Assembly (NCBI GenBank): GCA_046349875.1
Contig: JAXMBN010000041.1
Coordinates: 1-46,954 of the forward strand
Direction: 5' to 3'
DNA: 46,954 bases
Source of the DNA: JAXMBN01 sp046349875
GTDB lineage: Bacteria > Planctomycetota > Planctomycetia > Pirellulales > Pirellulaceae
Position numbers and translations under genes: made by a program. This document shows, piece after piece, positions 8,352-17,342 of the stretch. Under the pieces are notes generated by a model that was given only the letters and a program-made list of their open reading frames with translations, was not told the DNA's origin and made no database searches. Every line of letters starts with the position of its first letter. The first letter of the stretch is position 1.

Positions 8352-9292
8352 AAACCATTCCAGCCTTTCGAACGCACCGCAAGATCACCGGAATGTCTGC
8401 GATCTTATTGCCTATGCAATCGCAGCGTGAAGTGGATTGGGGAGGGTTTGAGCGGCATTTGGTGCGAACCTGGGAAGCGGGGCTCGTTCCGGCCGTCAAT
8501 ATGGATACGGGCTTTGCCAATCTCATCGACGAAGCCACTCGAACGGAAGCTCTTCAAAGAACACAAACGCTGGCTCATGGCCGCAAGTATGTGGCGGGAG
8601 CTTTTGTAGGGGACAAGCCTGGCGCATCGTATGATCGTGATGCGTACATGCGTCAGATCGAGCAAGTGCAGCGGCATGGTGGATTGCCGATCTTGTTTCA
8701 ATCATTTGGACTGACATCACAAAGCGATAACGATCTGATCGCTGGATACGCTGACATTGGAAAACAATGCGGCGACTTTTTGGCTTTTGAATTGGGGACG
8801 ATGTTTGCGCCCTTCGGCAAAATCTATTCGCTCGATGTTTATCGTGAATTGGTGAAGATACCGCAATGCCTCGGGGCCAAGCACTCCTCGCTGGATCGAG
8901 GGCAAGAGTGGGAGCGAATTGAAGTTCGCGACGCGACTCGACCAGACTTTCTCGTGTTGACGGGCAATGATCTAGCGATCGACATGGTCTTTTATGGCAG
9001 CGATTATTTGCTCGGCCTAAGCACCTTTGCACCGGATCTCTTTGCCTTGCGCGATCGGTGGTGGGCTGAGGGCAACGCCATGGCAATCTCGCTCAACGAC
9101 ATCCTTCAATATCTTGGATTTCTTGCATTTCGAAATCCAGTGCCTGCTTATAAGCATTCAGCAGCGCAGTTTCTGAAGCTTCGCGGTTGGCTCGATTGCG
9201 ATCTCACCTTCCCTGGCAGTCCCGTCCGTCCCGATTCGGACATTGCGATTTGGAAGGAAGCGTTGGAATTGCTTCGACCTTATCTTTCGTGA
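8348..9292 (+). CDS. Dihydrodipicolinate synthase (DapA/NanA) family lyase
   Basis: 314-residue (beta/alpha)8 protein of the N-acetylneuraminate lyase/DapA superfamily, which forms a Schiff base with a pyruvate-like substrate. The predicted Schiff-base lysine is K178 in LGAKHSSLDRG, and the domain opens with the typical LPMQ and EVDWGGFERHL segments. The usual YNxP tyrosine segment is replaced by FQSFGL at residues 117-122, so this is probably not true DapA and the substrate is unknown. The ATG (8348) overlaps the stop of the preceding sulfatase-fold gene by four bases, giving tight translational coupling. The stop codon lies inside a perfect terminator-like hairpin. Confidence 0.87.
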   Translation: MKTIPAFRTHRKITGMSAILLPMQSQREVDWGGFERHLVRTWEAGLVPAVNMDTGFANLIDEATRTEALQRTQTLAHGRKYVAGAFVGDKPGASYDRDAYMRQIEQVQRHGGLPILFQSFGLTSQSDNDLIAGYADIGKQCGDFLAFELGTMFAPFGKIYSLDVYRELVKIPQCLGAKHSSLDRGQEWERIEVRDATRPDFLVLTGNDLAIDMVFYGSDYLLGLSTFAPDLFALRDRWWAEGNAMAISLNDILQYLGFLAFRNPVPAYKHSAAQFLKLRGWLDCDLTFPGSPVRPDSDIAIWKEALELLRPYLS

Positions 9293-9301
9293 GATAAGGT
9301 C
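9276..9301. terminator. Perfect 10-bp hairpin between convergent genes
   Basis: GACCTTATCT (9276-9285) pairs perfectly with AGATAAGGTC (9292-9301) around a six-base loop that contains the first two bases of the stop codon of the DapA-fold gene. It sits between that gene and the convergent 1,369-aa gene (stop at 9336), so it could act on both transcripts. There is no T-run on either side, so termination efficiency is uncertain. Confidence 0.5.
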
Positions 9302-9335
9302 TTCAAGGGCAATGAGCAACGGGAAGGCAAGGTTC

Positions 9336-12300
9336 TTAGTGAAGCATGCGGTTCTGAAAAGCCGCTGCATGGAGTTGGCGTTCGATCTCTTCGGGAGTTA
9401 AGACAACCATAGGCACGGTGGCCATGGTGCGTTTGGGAGATTTCGAAAGCGGATAATCGGGTTGACTATCAACTTCTTCACCGAGGGCGTCTAGCCAGGG
9501 TGGAACGTCGAGTCCCACTCCGGTTGGTTCGAGCGTCATGACGCGAATTTCTTCGACCAAGAGATCGAACGAGGGAGCATTTCCATTCTCATCAGGTTCG
9601 GCCAATTGTCGCATGGCTGGACGAATCAAAGAACGTAGGCGATCGATGGTCATCGGCTTGACGAAACGTTCGCCGAGTCGATCGGCAACCGTCGGCATTC
9701 GCATGGCATATTGTTCTTGCAATTTCTTGAGCTGTGCCAGGTATTGATCGGCTTCGCGACCAATACGCTCCGCTAAGGCTCGTCGCCATGACGCTGCGGT
9801 TTGATGGCAGGCGCTTCGCACAAGAACTTCGTGCGCCCAAAACACCGGTTTCAGGTTCCAGCTGACGCGATCGTATCGAACACGAAGTCGCAAGAAATCG
9901 AGCAGCATGTAGATCATTTCGCCGCGATCCGATTGCGTCGTGGTGCTGTTGTAGTCGCGATACTCTGTGAAATGATCGATGATCGTTTCTAGCACGATAC
10001 TCAAACATCGATGAGCTTCTTCGGCAGGTAGTTCACCGCGTTCGATCGCTTCTAGGATCGGATTGACTTCTTCGTGATCACCATCTTCCTTCGCTTGTTC
10101 CAGCCAGGTTGCAACGCCTTGATGGAGGATGGCGCGTACGCTTCCAAGCTTCAAAAACTGCTGGGTGAACAGCCCCGATCCATACTTTTCAATAAAGGAT
10201 ACCAACCGCTTCCAATGGTTGGGATGATCGACCGTTTCCAACACGCTGAGGCGAAGGGTGCGCGAATGGGACAACCAACTACCGAGCAAGACTTCGGTTA
10301 GTTGTTCGAGAATGGGAATGATCGAGTCACTTGCAGGTTCGATCTCGGGGTGCTCGATCAATTCGTCCATTTCGACCTGCGGATCGATGGCCATCGCGAA
10401 TGCATTGGTCTTCGATTTACCGCGCCGCGTTTTCTGGCCCTGCGCGTTCCATGCATAGGCATTGCGAACCAGGCTTTGGACCATCGACTTGTAGGCCATC
10501 TTGAAGAGCTCGTCGAACTCGGTGACCGCGCCTGGGCCAACGGGATGGTTGTGTTCCATGAATCGCGCTGTTTCAATAAGCTGGCACGATTGGAAGTAGA
10601 GACCTTGCCGCGGAAGCCAACTAAGAAGGTGTGTCAGAACACGTCGGCGCAAACGAACCGCGAAGATCTGTTCCGGATCACCACCGCGGGCCAAGGGAAG
10701 ATAGAGGAGCTGCAAATTGCGAAGCTCGGCCAAGTACTTGGGAAACTCTTCTTCAATGACGCTTCTACGTCCCGCCATCAAATGCGAAATCAATCGCACT
10801 GCGAGCTTGTCTTCTTCGGTCATCTTCTTCCAGGTGTCCGAATCATCTTGTGATTGAGGACGCTTGCTACCTACCAAAGCCAACAAGAGTCGCTGCGCAT
10901 CGGAAATGTCGACCGCGCTGGCAATGGTTTTTTCGAGCAAGGATTCCTTGATCAATCGCTTGCGGTCATAGCGAGCCATCGAGTCTTGATCGGCGCTGCC
11001 GCGAGCGATTCGATAGTGATAGATTTGATCCACCAATCCGATCAATCCGCGTCTGCTGGAGGCCGATTGCACACACCAACGTTCGAGAGCTTCCAATTGC
11101 CTTCCATGCAATTCGCTTTCCCCTTCATCGACAAGCAATTGAGGGTTCAAGGCGACTTGCTTCCACATGTAAGCCAAGGCGGCTTGGAAAGTCAGATGTT
11201 CGGTGAGCCTTTTCGATTCCGCGGCGAGTTCATCGTGCGTATCGGTGTCCTCTTCAAAGGTAGCCCCTTCCATGCCATCATCGGTGCTATCTTTATAGAC
11301 CACGTTTTCATAGGCGGACTCAAATTGCGAGCCCTCTTCTTCATCATCGTCATCGCCAAGCAATTCTCGGTCACTAGTGCGTCGCTTGGCATCGCCCAAT
11401 CGAAACTCTGGGGCCAGAGCCAACCAATCGGCGTTGGCCTCCAGATAGTCGAAGAACTTTTCGATCAATTTCCACTTTGCCTGAGACGTGAAGGGCTCAC
11501 CATCGTTTTGATACTCGGTTCGTTGAAGCGTTTCCAACCAAAGACGCGCGATATCGGAGAAGGAAACCGAACCACTTTGAAGTCCAACACGATCGTTTTC
11601 GCTGAGCCAGTGGACGAGCAAAGCCATGCTGGCCACAAAGTCTTGACGCTCCAACAAGGCCTCGATCACCAGCGCGTAGGCCTTGGGGGAATCGAACATC
11701 GCGGCGTGAGGTGCCCAAAATTTAACATCGCCCGTAGCGGCTCCTCCTTTATGCCAAAGCCTCAAAGCGGTTGCGACCAACTCGGCTGATTCGACACTCG
11801 CTTTGATATCGGTGGCTTCGAGATCTTGGATTTGATGAGCTGCATACTTGCGCCACCAACTCGCGAGAGCCCGAAAATCGCTCTCAACGCGTTGGCAAAT
11901 ATCTTCGCGATTGGCCGCAGCGGCGGCTCGCCAAACACGCGATTGAAATCCACTGAAGTCTTCGATGACGGCGATCAGCTCATCCACACGATGGTCATGA
12001 ACGGCCGAATCAGGGCCATGGAAGCGACTAAAGTTTCCTGCGAACCCCAAGATGTTCCAGGGGTCGACAATCGCGCCACATTGGATGCCACGTTCGAGCC
12101 ATTGACGCACTTCGCCTAAAACCGTGCTTGCTTCTTCCAAATCACCGATCGCCAAGGCTCGCATCCCTGTGGTGAGCAGGCAATCGATGACACATTGGAG
12201 TCGGGCCGAGGGAACTTGAACGTGATCCGATTCTTCTTTGGCTGCCGCGGGCGAACCCATCCGAGCAAAAAGCCGGGCGAGCATGACATGTTCTAACTGG

Positions 12301-13445
12301 CTCGCGCGTTCACGACCTAATTGCGTATTCAAATGTTGCCGACATCCACCGAAGGCTTGACGGCGAATCTTCTTTTCCGCTTGCAATCGATCGGCATGGG
12401 GACCCGTCAATCGTGAAAGCAACGCTTCGTAAAAGCGATCGCGATTCAGGGCGATCGGCTCCATCAAACTTCCCAAAGTGACATTGGAACCAAAGGTGTT
12501 GGGACCACTTCCGCTCACTCCCGAAGCCATCAGCATCGTTCCCGCAAGTACAGCGGCCGCTTCAAAGAGAACCTCGTCTCGAGGCAGTTCTTTCTCGATA
12601 TCGATGCGAGCCAACAATGCATCGACGGTTACTTGCTGAATGACAAAACGACGATAATTGCCATGCAAGTCGATGCGATGCGGATCCCATTGACCAAAAT
12701 GATAGTTGGGTCGCTTGTTTACCGGATGATCGAAATCGTAGGCCCGCGCATCGATGGCCAACTCTTCCAAATGATCCAATTCAAAATACGATGCATGAAG
12801 AATGTCGGGAGGTGTATTGCGCAGTATGTCGATCGTCTGCGTGATAATCTCGTAGTAGGGACCAAAGGCGACCCCAACATTCTCAACATAGAGCGGGATC
12901 GGCCGCGACCATTCGTGAGGGTACGGTTCTAGCCTTCGCCCCTCGAGAACCGCAACCGGACGGTATCCGACGAAATCATTGAGATGGCGAATCGCATCGG
13001 AAATGATTCGGTCTTCTTCGGTCCAAGGGCCTCCTTGAACTAATACCGCTTCGATTGCCTTGCCCAAGAAGAAACCATTGAGCAAAGCTTCCGGTTCTTG
13101 ATGGAAAAGAAGGTCGCGATGAAAATCGAGATAGGCAGGCAGAAGTTTGCTCCACACCAACTCCAAAACCTGCGATCCTTGTGTGTTTTCACGGAAAGCA
13201 GGTTGCTCCTGCACCAGAAGGGCTAACCGATCCTGAAGCCAATGCTGGATCGAAACCCATGCAGGCATCCCCGTGAAGGGACTGGCAGACATCTTGGCCG
13301 CCGCCGATCCGGCAATGGCCCATCCGTAGAGTCGGTTCAGGGCCTGAAGGGTGCGAGGATCTGACTTTCCTGAGGAAAAATTGAGGTACCCGAGAACCTG
13401 TACCAAGTCCTCGTCTTTGCCTGCGAAGCGGGTCACTGATGCCAC
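9336..13445 (-). CDS. Giant hypothetical protein, 1,369 aa
   Basis: The largest gene in the window, and I do not recognise its family. It starts at a GTG (13443-13445) preceded by GGGGTGAG at good spacing. No signal peptide or clear membrane segment is visible, so it is probably cytoplasmic. The first 350 residues look globular and mixed (YRPVAVLEGRRLEPYPHEW, DFDHPVNKRPNYHFGQWDP). The remainder is strongly helical with many short Ala/Leu/Glu-rich helices, as in alpha-solenoid scaffolds. A highly acidic linker (GDDDDEEEGSQF, about residues 697-708) divides the protein roughly in half. The C-terminus is helical and ends in PEEIERQLHAAAFQ. The reading frame is intact over 4.1 kb. It is likely a planctomycete-specific protein; the function is unknown. 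Confidence 0.88.
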   Translation of the reverse strand: MASVTRFAGKDEDLVQVLGYLNFSSGKSDPRTLQALNRLYGWAIAGSAAAKMSASPFTGMPAWVSIQHWLQDRLALLVQEQPAFRENTQGSQVLELVWSKLLPAYLDFHRDLLFHQEPEALLNGFFLGKAIEAVLVQGGPWTEEDRIISDAIRHLNDFVGYRPVAVLEGRRLEPYPHEWSRPIPLYVENVGVAFGPYYEIITQTIDILRNTPPDILHASYFELDHLEELAIDARAYDFDHPVNKRPNYHFGQWDPHRIDLHGNYRRFVIQQVTVDALLARIDIEKELPRDEVLFEAAAVLAGTMLMASGVSGSGPNTFGSNVTLGSLMEPIALNRDRFYEALLSRLTGPHADRLQAEKKIRRQAFGGCRQHLNTQLGRERASQLEHVMLARLFARMGSPAAAKEESDHVQVPSARLQCVIDCLLTTGMRALAIGDLEEASTVLGEVRQWLERGIQCGAIVDPWNILGFAGNFSRFHGPDSAVHDHRVDELIAVIEDFSGFQSRVWRAAAAANREDICQRVESDFRALASWWRKYAAHQIQDLEATDIKASVESAELVATALRLWHKGGAATGDVKFWAPHAAMFDSPKAYALVIEALLERQDFVASMALLVHWLSENDRVGLQSGSVSFSDIARLWLETLQRTEYQNDGEPFTSQAKWKLIEKFFDYLEANADWLALAPEFRLGDAKRRTSDRELLGDDDDEEEGSQFESAYENVVYKDSTDDGMEGATFEEDTDTHDELAAESKRLTEHLTFQAALAYMWKQVALNPQLLVDEGESELHGRQLEALERWCVQSASSRRGLIGLVDQIYHYRIARGSADQDSMARYDRKRLIKESLLEKTIASAVDISDAQRLLLALVGSKRPQSQDDSDTWKKMTEEDKLAVRLISHLMAGRRSVIEEEFPKYLAELRNLQLLYLPLARGGDPEQIFAVRLRRRVLTHLLSWLPRQGLYFQSCQLIETARFMEHNHPVGPGAVTEFDELFKMAYKSMVQSLVRNAYAWNAQGQKTRRGKSKTNAFAMAIDPQVEMDELIEHPEIEPASDSIIPILEQLTEVLLGSWLSHSRTLRLSVLETVDHPNHWKRLVSFIEKYGSGLFTQQFLKLGSVRAILHQGVATWLEQAKEDGDHEEVNPILEAIERGELPAEEAHRCLSIVLETIIDHFTEYRDYNSTTTQSDRGEMIYMLLDFLRLRVRYDRVSWNLKPVFWAHEVLVRSACHQTAASWRRALAERIGREADQYLAQLKKLQEQYAMRMPTVADRLGERFVKPMTIDRLRSLIRPAMRQLAEPDENGNAPSFDLLVEEIRVMTLEPTGVGLDVPPWLDALGEEVDSQPDYPLSKSPKRTMATVPMVVLTPEEIERQLHAAAFQNRMLH

Positions 13446-13617
13446 AACTCACCCCAGAACCTGCCTAGATTGCCCTTGTTGCCAGGCCCCGTGGCCTACG
13501 CGCGTTTTGGAACTAGCTCATGGTAAACCAATTTCCGATCTGCCAAAGGGGGGCAAGGTCGGGAAGTCCTCGAGTGCTATCAGAACTTTAGGCTAGGCCG
13601 ATAGGGAAAAGCATCGC

Positions 13618-13649
13618 CCTTGCCAATGAGGCCGCCGCGCGAGGCAAGG
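13618..13649 (-). terminator. Possible hairpin after hemQ
   Basis: CCTTGCC (13618-13624) pairs with GGCAAGG (13643-13649) around an 18-base GC-rich loop, 26 bases downstream of the hemQ stop. It may end the hemQ transcript. The rest of the 229-base gap (13446-13674) shows no gene. I looked for SRP RNA and tmRNA signatures there and saw none. Confidence 0.3.
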
Positions 13650-13674
13650 CCTTTTCAGCGGAACCAATGAGTTG

Positions 13675-14520
13675 CTACGAACCAATGCGGCAGTGGGTCA
13701 GGATTTCACGCGGCGTGGCGATATAGCTGGTGTAGAACGGACCAAAGACTCCATAGCGAGCACTGGCGCGATCATAGCGCATCGTATAGACGATTTCTTT
13801 GAGATATTGGGGATTGCGAGCCCATAAAGTGACGCCCCATTCCCAATCATCCAGACCGACCGATGCTGTAACCAATTGAGTCACACGACCGGCAAAGGCC
13901 ATTCCGCTTTGGGCATGCTCGGACATCAATTCCGTTCGTTCGGAAAATGGTAACGCAAACCAATTGGCACCAACGTTGCGAGCCTTATTCATTGGGTAAA
14001 AGCACATCGCTGGCCAATTGGGAAACTCGGGGCTCATCCGTTGCTGCAGCATCATAGGAAGTCGTTTTTCATAGGATGCGACTTTCGCTTGAAACGTCGG
14101 TGATGAAGGATCTTCGCCACTGCGTACGAGCTTTTCAGCGTACTGTTCGCGGTTCGGGAGATACTCCGATACCTCCGACATCGAAATAAAAGAATAGGTG
14201 GGTTCGAGCGCTACTCCCAATCGGGTTGACATCAATCTCTGATGGACCGCATCGATCTTGAGAGGATCGGGATCCATCATCACCAGTGCAAAATCGGCTT
14301 TGTGGCCGGAGACGATTGAGGTTTGAAAGCGCGCGGTGCCGTAGTCCTCGGTCGGCGTGAGTGCTTCAACGAATTCCTGCTGCGCTTCCTGCATCAAGAA
14401 TCGTTCGAGTCGCGAAAGGGCCTCGCGATTCCATCGATAGTAATAATGGCCGCAATGCCAACCTTGGATGGGAGTACGCGAGGCTTCAGGAAGGGCTTCG
14501 GTGCGGTGTTGAGGATTCAT
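13675..14520 (-). CDS. hemQ: Coproheme decarboxylase HemQ (chlorite dismutase family)
   Basis: 281-residue haem enzyme that converts iron-coproporphyrin III to protohaem by two oxidative decarboxylations, the last step of the coproporphyrin-dependent haem pathway. The catalytic pair of the family is present in CFYPMNKAR (Tyr175, Lys179), the haem-ligand histidine is in MSEHAQSG (His202), and the strongly conserved VGLDDWEWGVTLWA and RYDRASARYGVFGPFY segments follow. The arginine that defines true chlorite dismutases is not evident, so haem synthesis is the better call. It is followed on the same strand, after 229 bases, by the 1,369-aa gene. No other haem genes are adjacent. Confidence 0.92.
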   Translation of the reverse strand: MNPQHRTEALPEASRTPIQGWHCGHYYYRWNREALSRLERFLMQEAQQEFVEALTPTEDYGTARFQTSIVSGHKADFALVMMDPDPLKIDAVHQRLMSTRLGVALEPTYSFISMSEVSEYLPNREQYAEKLVRSGEDPSSPTFQAKVASYEKRLPMMLQQRMSPEFPNWPAMCFYPMNKARNVGANWFALPFSERTELMSEHAQSGMAFAGRVTQLVTASVGLDDWEWGVTLWARNPQYLKEIVYTMRYDRASARYGVFGPFYTSYIATPREILTHCRIGS

Positions 14521-14883
14521 CGGAACAAGGGCCTTCCGTTAGTGATTGGAGTCATCGATGGAACCTATGCGATCAACCGTGTTGAGCAGCCAGGTTTGAA
14601 ATCATTACACAAGGAATGCATCAGCATATAAGGACTGCATTCGGAATAAGTAGGTATTCATGTAATGGGGGGATACGATTCAAGAGATCCATTGTCACCA
14701 GAGTTGCCGATTTCGCCAAGGCGAGCCTCCGAGCAAATGCGGCTGGGAAAGATTGTGCCGATTATGCAACGGAAAGTGTTGTTTCCATCGACCCAGCTAG
14801 CAATCTCAGGAAAGCAAGGGCGCCCGAGCGATCGATAACGCCAACGGGGAAATAGTCGATCTTGGCGAAAGGATATTCGAGGA
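14521..14883. other. Gene-free intergenic stretch
   Basis: About 360 bases between the divergent hemQ and the coiled-coil gene. Short open frames here have no coherent protein pattern and no ribosome-binding site. It presumably holds the promoters of the flanking divergent genes, but I cannot point to convincing -35/-10 pairs. Confidence 0.5.
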
Positions 14884-15294
14884 ATGGCACCGACCTATTG
14901 GCGAGTGGATGCGCCGCATGGAAGCTGCCTGGACGTGGATGCGTCCGAGTTTGAGCGGATCCTGAAGGAATCGAACCAACCGAGTGTCGCTCTCCAGGGG
15001 ACCGGTGCTCTCCCGATCGCGTCGAAGGCGCAAGATACTTCGAACGATCCTACGCTTGATCTTGAGCAACGCGACTTAGACCTGCGACGCCGCGAAGAAA
15101 CTCTGTATCGGCATATCGAGCAATTGGCTGCCGAAGAACGTTCGTTTCGATTGTGGATGGCCGAACGCAAGAAAGAGCTCGAGCAGCGCGAACAACAATT
15201 GGTAGCTCGCGAGACCATCTTGGTCCGGCAATACCAATGGTTAGGCTGGGAGGAAGTCGATCAATCCACCAGCCCCATGACGCGTCGAACGTAG
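14884..15294 (+). CDS. Small coiled-coil protein
   Basis: 136 residues. The N-terminal 55 residues look unstructured. Residues about 57-115 form a long charged heptad-type helix rich in Glu, Arg, Leu and Gln (DLEQRDLDLRRREETLYRH, AERKKELEQREQQLVARE), ending in WLGWEEV. Similar short coiled-coil proteins are common planctomycete hypotheticals. The ATG at 14884 has GAGGA directly upstream, rather close. Its 3' end overlaps the convergent phosphodiesterase-fold gene by 34 bases, so the last ten residues are encoded opposite that gene's C-terminus. The family is not recognised, and partner-free function cannot be inferred. Confidence 0.65.
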   Translation: MAPTYWRVDAPHGSCLDVDASEFERILKESNQPSVALQGTGALPIASKAQDTSNDPTLDLEQRDLDLRRREETLYRHIEQLAAEERSFRLWMAERKKELEQREQQLVARETILVRQYQWLGWEEVDQSTSPMTRRT

Positions 15295-16553
15295 TTTGGA
15301 AAATCCTTCATATCGTCGGGCGGTTCTGGCCCTACGATAAGAGGACCATCTTGCGAAGCAGGATGGGTACCATGGCTTCCACGGACCAATGTAGCGTCGA
15401 GCGGAATAACATCCATCTTGTAACGCATGCCGAGTTTCTTTTGGGCCAATCGCATCATGGCGCGTGGCATCGATGTCATGAAAAGTTCGACGGGATCGTA
15501 TCCAGGCTTGCGATGGATATCGACCGTTCTCGCAAAATCGGGTGCATGATGATCATCGAGCCAATAGTAGTAGGTAAACCACGCATTGGGTTTGGCTAAT
15601 GCGATGAGGTCGCCGCTGCGAGGATGATCCAGTTCCAACTCTTCGGGATCGACCACGCGATCGACACCAGACATGCTCGCTATGCGATCAGCCACTTCGC
15701 GTTTCATCGAAGGATCGCGAACGTAGATATGGGCCACTTGGTGATCGACGACGGCGAAGGCCTTCGAGTCGCCTGGGATGAGCATTTCACCGAATGGTCC
15801 GGATCTGACTTCGAGCCAACCTGCGCGACGAATTTCGCGTTGAATATCGACAGGCTGGTCGACCGGGACGAGACCATATTCGGAAACGACGATCGGAATG
15901 GCTCCGATTTCATGGGCTGCGTCTAGAACGACCTTGGCGCATTGGTCGACTTCCACCACTCGCTGCGGATCATGCGTTGGAAGTCGTTGGAAGTCATAGT
16001 CGAGATGCGGCAAATAGACGAGCGTGATTTCGGGCCGTTGCTCTCGAAGGACCATCGCAGAAGCGCGCGCTATCCAATCGGAACTGGCTAGTCCGGCCTT
16101 AGGCCCCCAGAAGGCATGGAATGGAAATGGTCCCAACTTTTGTTGGAGGTTACAACCGGTTTTATCCAGGATATCAAAGGCTTTAGAACCGTCGCATCCA
16201 TAATGAGGCTTAGGCGTTGCACTCCATGTCACAGGAGCATGTTGGTTGAACCACCAGAACATCTTGGCCGTTTGAAAGCCCTCATAAAACTTCTTGCCTT
16301 GCACGAGACTATTGGCTTGTTGCCAAAACCGAATCTCGGCCGTATCGCGATAGTACCATCCATTGCCGACGATGCCATGTTCGCGAGGGGCCAGTCCAGT
16401 GAGCATGGTCGCTTGACTGGTGCAGGTCACCGCTGGAATGGGACTGCGCCAAGCCCGAGCCATTCCTACGCTGGCGATATTTGGAGCGTGAGATAGCAGT
16501 TTAGGAGTGAGTCCCACGACATTGAGGATGCAAATTTTTTGAGGAGCATTCAT
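15261..16553 (-). CDS. Alkaline phosphatase/nucleotide pyrophosphatase family protein
   Basis: 430-residue phosphodiesterase/pyrophosphatase-fold protein. The nucleophile segment is PAVTCTSQATMLTG (threonine within residues 40-48), followed by PREHGIVGNGWYYRD. Metal-site segments HLDYDFQRLPTHDP, SEYGLVPV and DHQVAHIYV are visible. The first metal-ligand Asp of typical NPP enzymes is not obvious (ILNVVGLTP); from memory this is normal for the subfamily that accompanies ebo gene clusters. No ebo genes lie nearby. It starts 15 bases after the RluA-type gene on the same strand, so it is probably the last gene of the ndh-rluA transcript. Substrate unknown. Confidence 0.85.
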   Translation of the reverse strand: MNAPQKICILNVVGLTPKLLSHAPNIASVGMARAWRSPIPAVTCTSQATMLTGLAPREHGIVGNGWYYRDTAEIRFWQQANSLVQGKKFYEGFQTAKMFWWFNQHAPVTWSATPKPHYGCDGSKAFDILDKTGCNLQQKLGPFPFHAFWGPKAGLASSDWIARASAMVLREQRPEITLVYLPHLDYDFQRLPTHDPQRVVEVDQCAKVVLDAAHEIGAIPIVVSEYGLVPVDQPVDIQREIRRAGWLEVRSGPFGEMLIPGDSKAFAVVDHQVAHIYVRDPSMKREVADRIASMSGVDRVVDPEELELDHPRSGDLIALAKPNAWFTYYYWLDDHHAPDFARTVDIHRKPGYDPVELFMTSMPRAMMRLAQKKLGMRYKMDVIPLDATLVRGSHGTHPASQDGPLIVGPEPPDDMKDFPNYVRRVMGLVD

Positions 16554-16568
16554 AGCACAACACAGCGA

Positions 16569-17327
16569 CTACAAAGAAGATGACTCGGCGGGAAAGGATG
16601 ACTCATCAATGGACTCGAGTTCCTCCCAATGTTCGTTCCAACGCGAAGGAAATGGGGCTAAGCATTGTACAGGTTTGGCATGATTCGGATGGCGAAAACC
16701 AATCGAGCGAGCATGAAGGGCAAGTTCGGACCATTCGCCACGCGCATCGGGCTGTCCCCATCGGGTAGGACTACCGTAGCACCAATCGCCCACGATTGAA
16801 AAACCGCGGCTTGCACATTGGACTCGAATCTGATGCATTCTGCCCGTTTCCAAGCGAATGGCCAACAACGACTTGCCCTGTTGCCGCCGCAGGCAACGAA
16901 AATGCAACACGGCTTGCTTGGCGTCGGGGTGATCTTGAGGAACGATTTCCGCCACGGGGCGATCCGGTATTTTGCGAACGCAATCCCGCCACGTTCCCTC
17001 TTCTTGTTCGATCGTTCCTTCGACCCAGGCGACATACCCCTTATGGATCTTTCGCGATTGAAACTGGGCACCAAAGCGTTTGAGACTTCGTTCGTTTCTC
17101 GCGATCAGTAAAGCACCGCTCGTACCACGATCCAATCGATGAGGAAGCCCAACGAAAGGAGTGTTCGTTGTATCAGGGCGGGCCGCCAAGAGTTCGCGGA
17201 GTAGGACTTCCATCGACGGAATACCAGGAGCCGCTTGCGTAAGGATCCCTGCAGGCTTGTTCACGACCAAGAACGTTGTTTCTTCGAGAAGGATGCACGA
17301 TTCGGTTAGCATTTGACCAATATTCAC
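16569..17327 (-). CDS. RluA family pseudouridine synthase
   Basis: 252-residue RNA pseudouridine synthase. The catalytic motif LPHRLDRGTSG (Asp66) is intact, with VVNKPAG near the N-terminus, the KGYVAWVEG strand and LETGRMHQIRVQ in the C-terminal half. There is no S4 domain, so it resembles the short RluA/RluC-like clade with a tRNA or rRNA target that cannot be fixed from sequence. The GTG at 17325-17327 is used here; the in-frame ATG at 17312 is an alternative. It lies 15 bases downstream of the NADH dehydrogenase stop and 15 bases upstream of the phosphodiesterase-fold gene, giving a compact three-gene unit with no obvious shared pathway. Confidence 0.9.
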   Translation of the reverse strand: MNIGQMLTESCILLEETTFLVVNKPAGILTQAAPGIPSMEVLLRELLAARPDTTNTPFVGLPHRLDRGTSGALLIARNERSLKRFGAQFQSRKIHKGYVAWVEGTIEQEEGTWRDCVRKIPDRPVAEIVPQDHPDAKQAVLHFRCLRRQQGKSLLAIRLETGRMHQIRVQCASRGFSIVGDWCYGSPTRWGQPDARGEWSELALHARSIGFRHPNHAKPVQCLAPFPSRWNEHWEELESIDESSFPAESSSL

Positions 17328-17342
17328 GGACTGGATAGCGGC

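Noticed and set aside
13446..13674. Candidate structured RNA (SRP RNA or similar) in the hemQ downstream gap
   Set aside because: The conserved SRP helix 8 sequence and tmRNA or RNase P motifs are absent; only a short hairpin is present.
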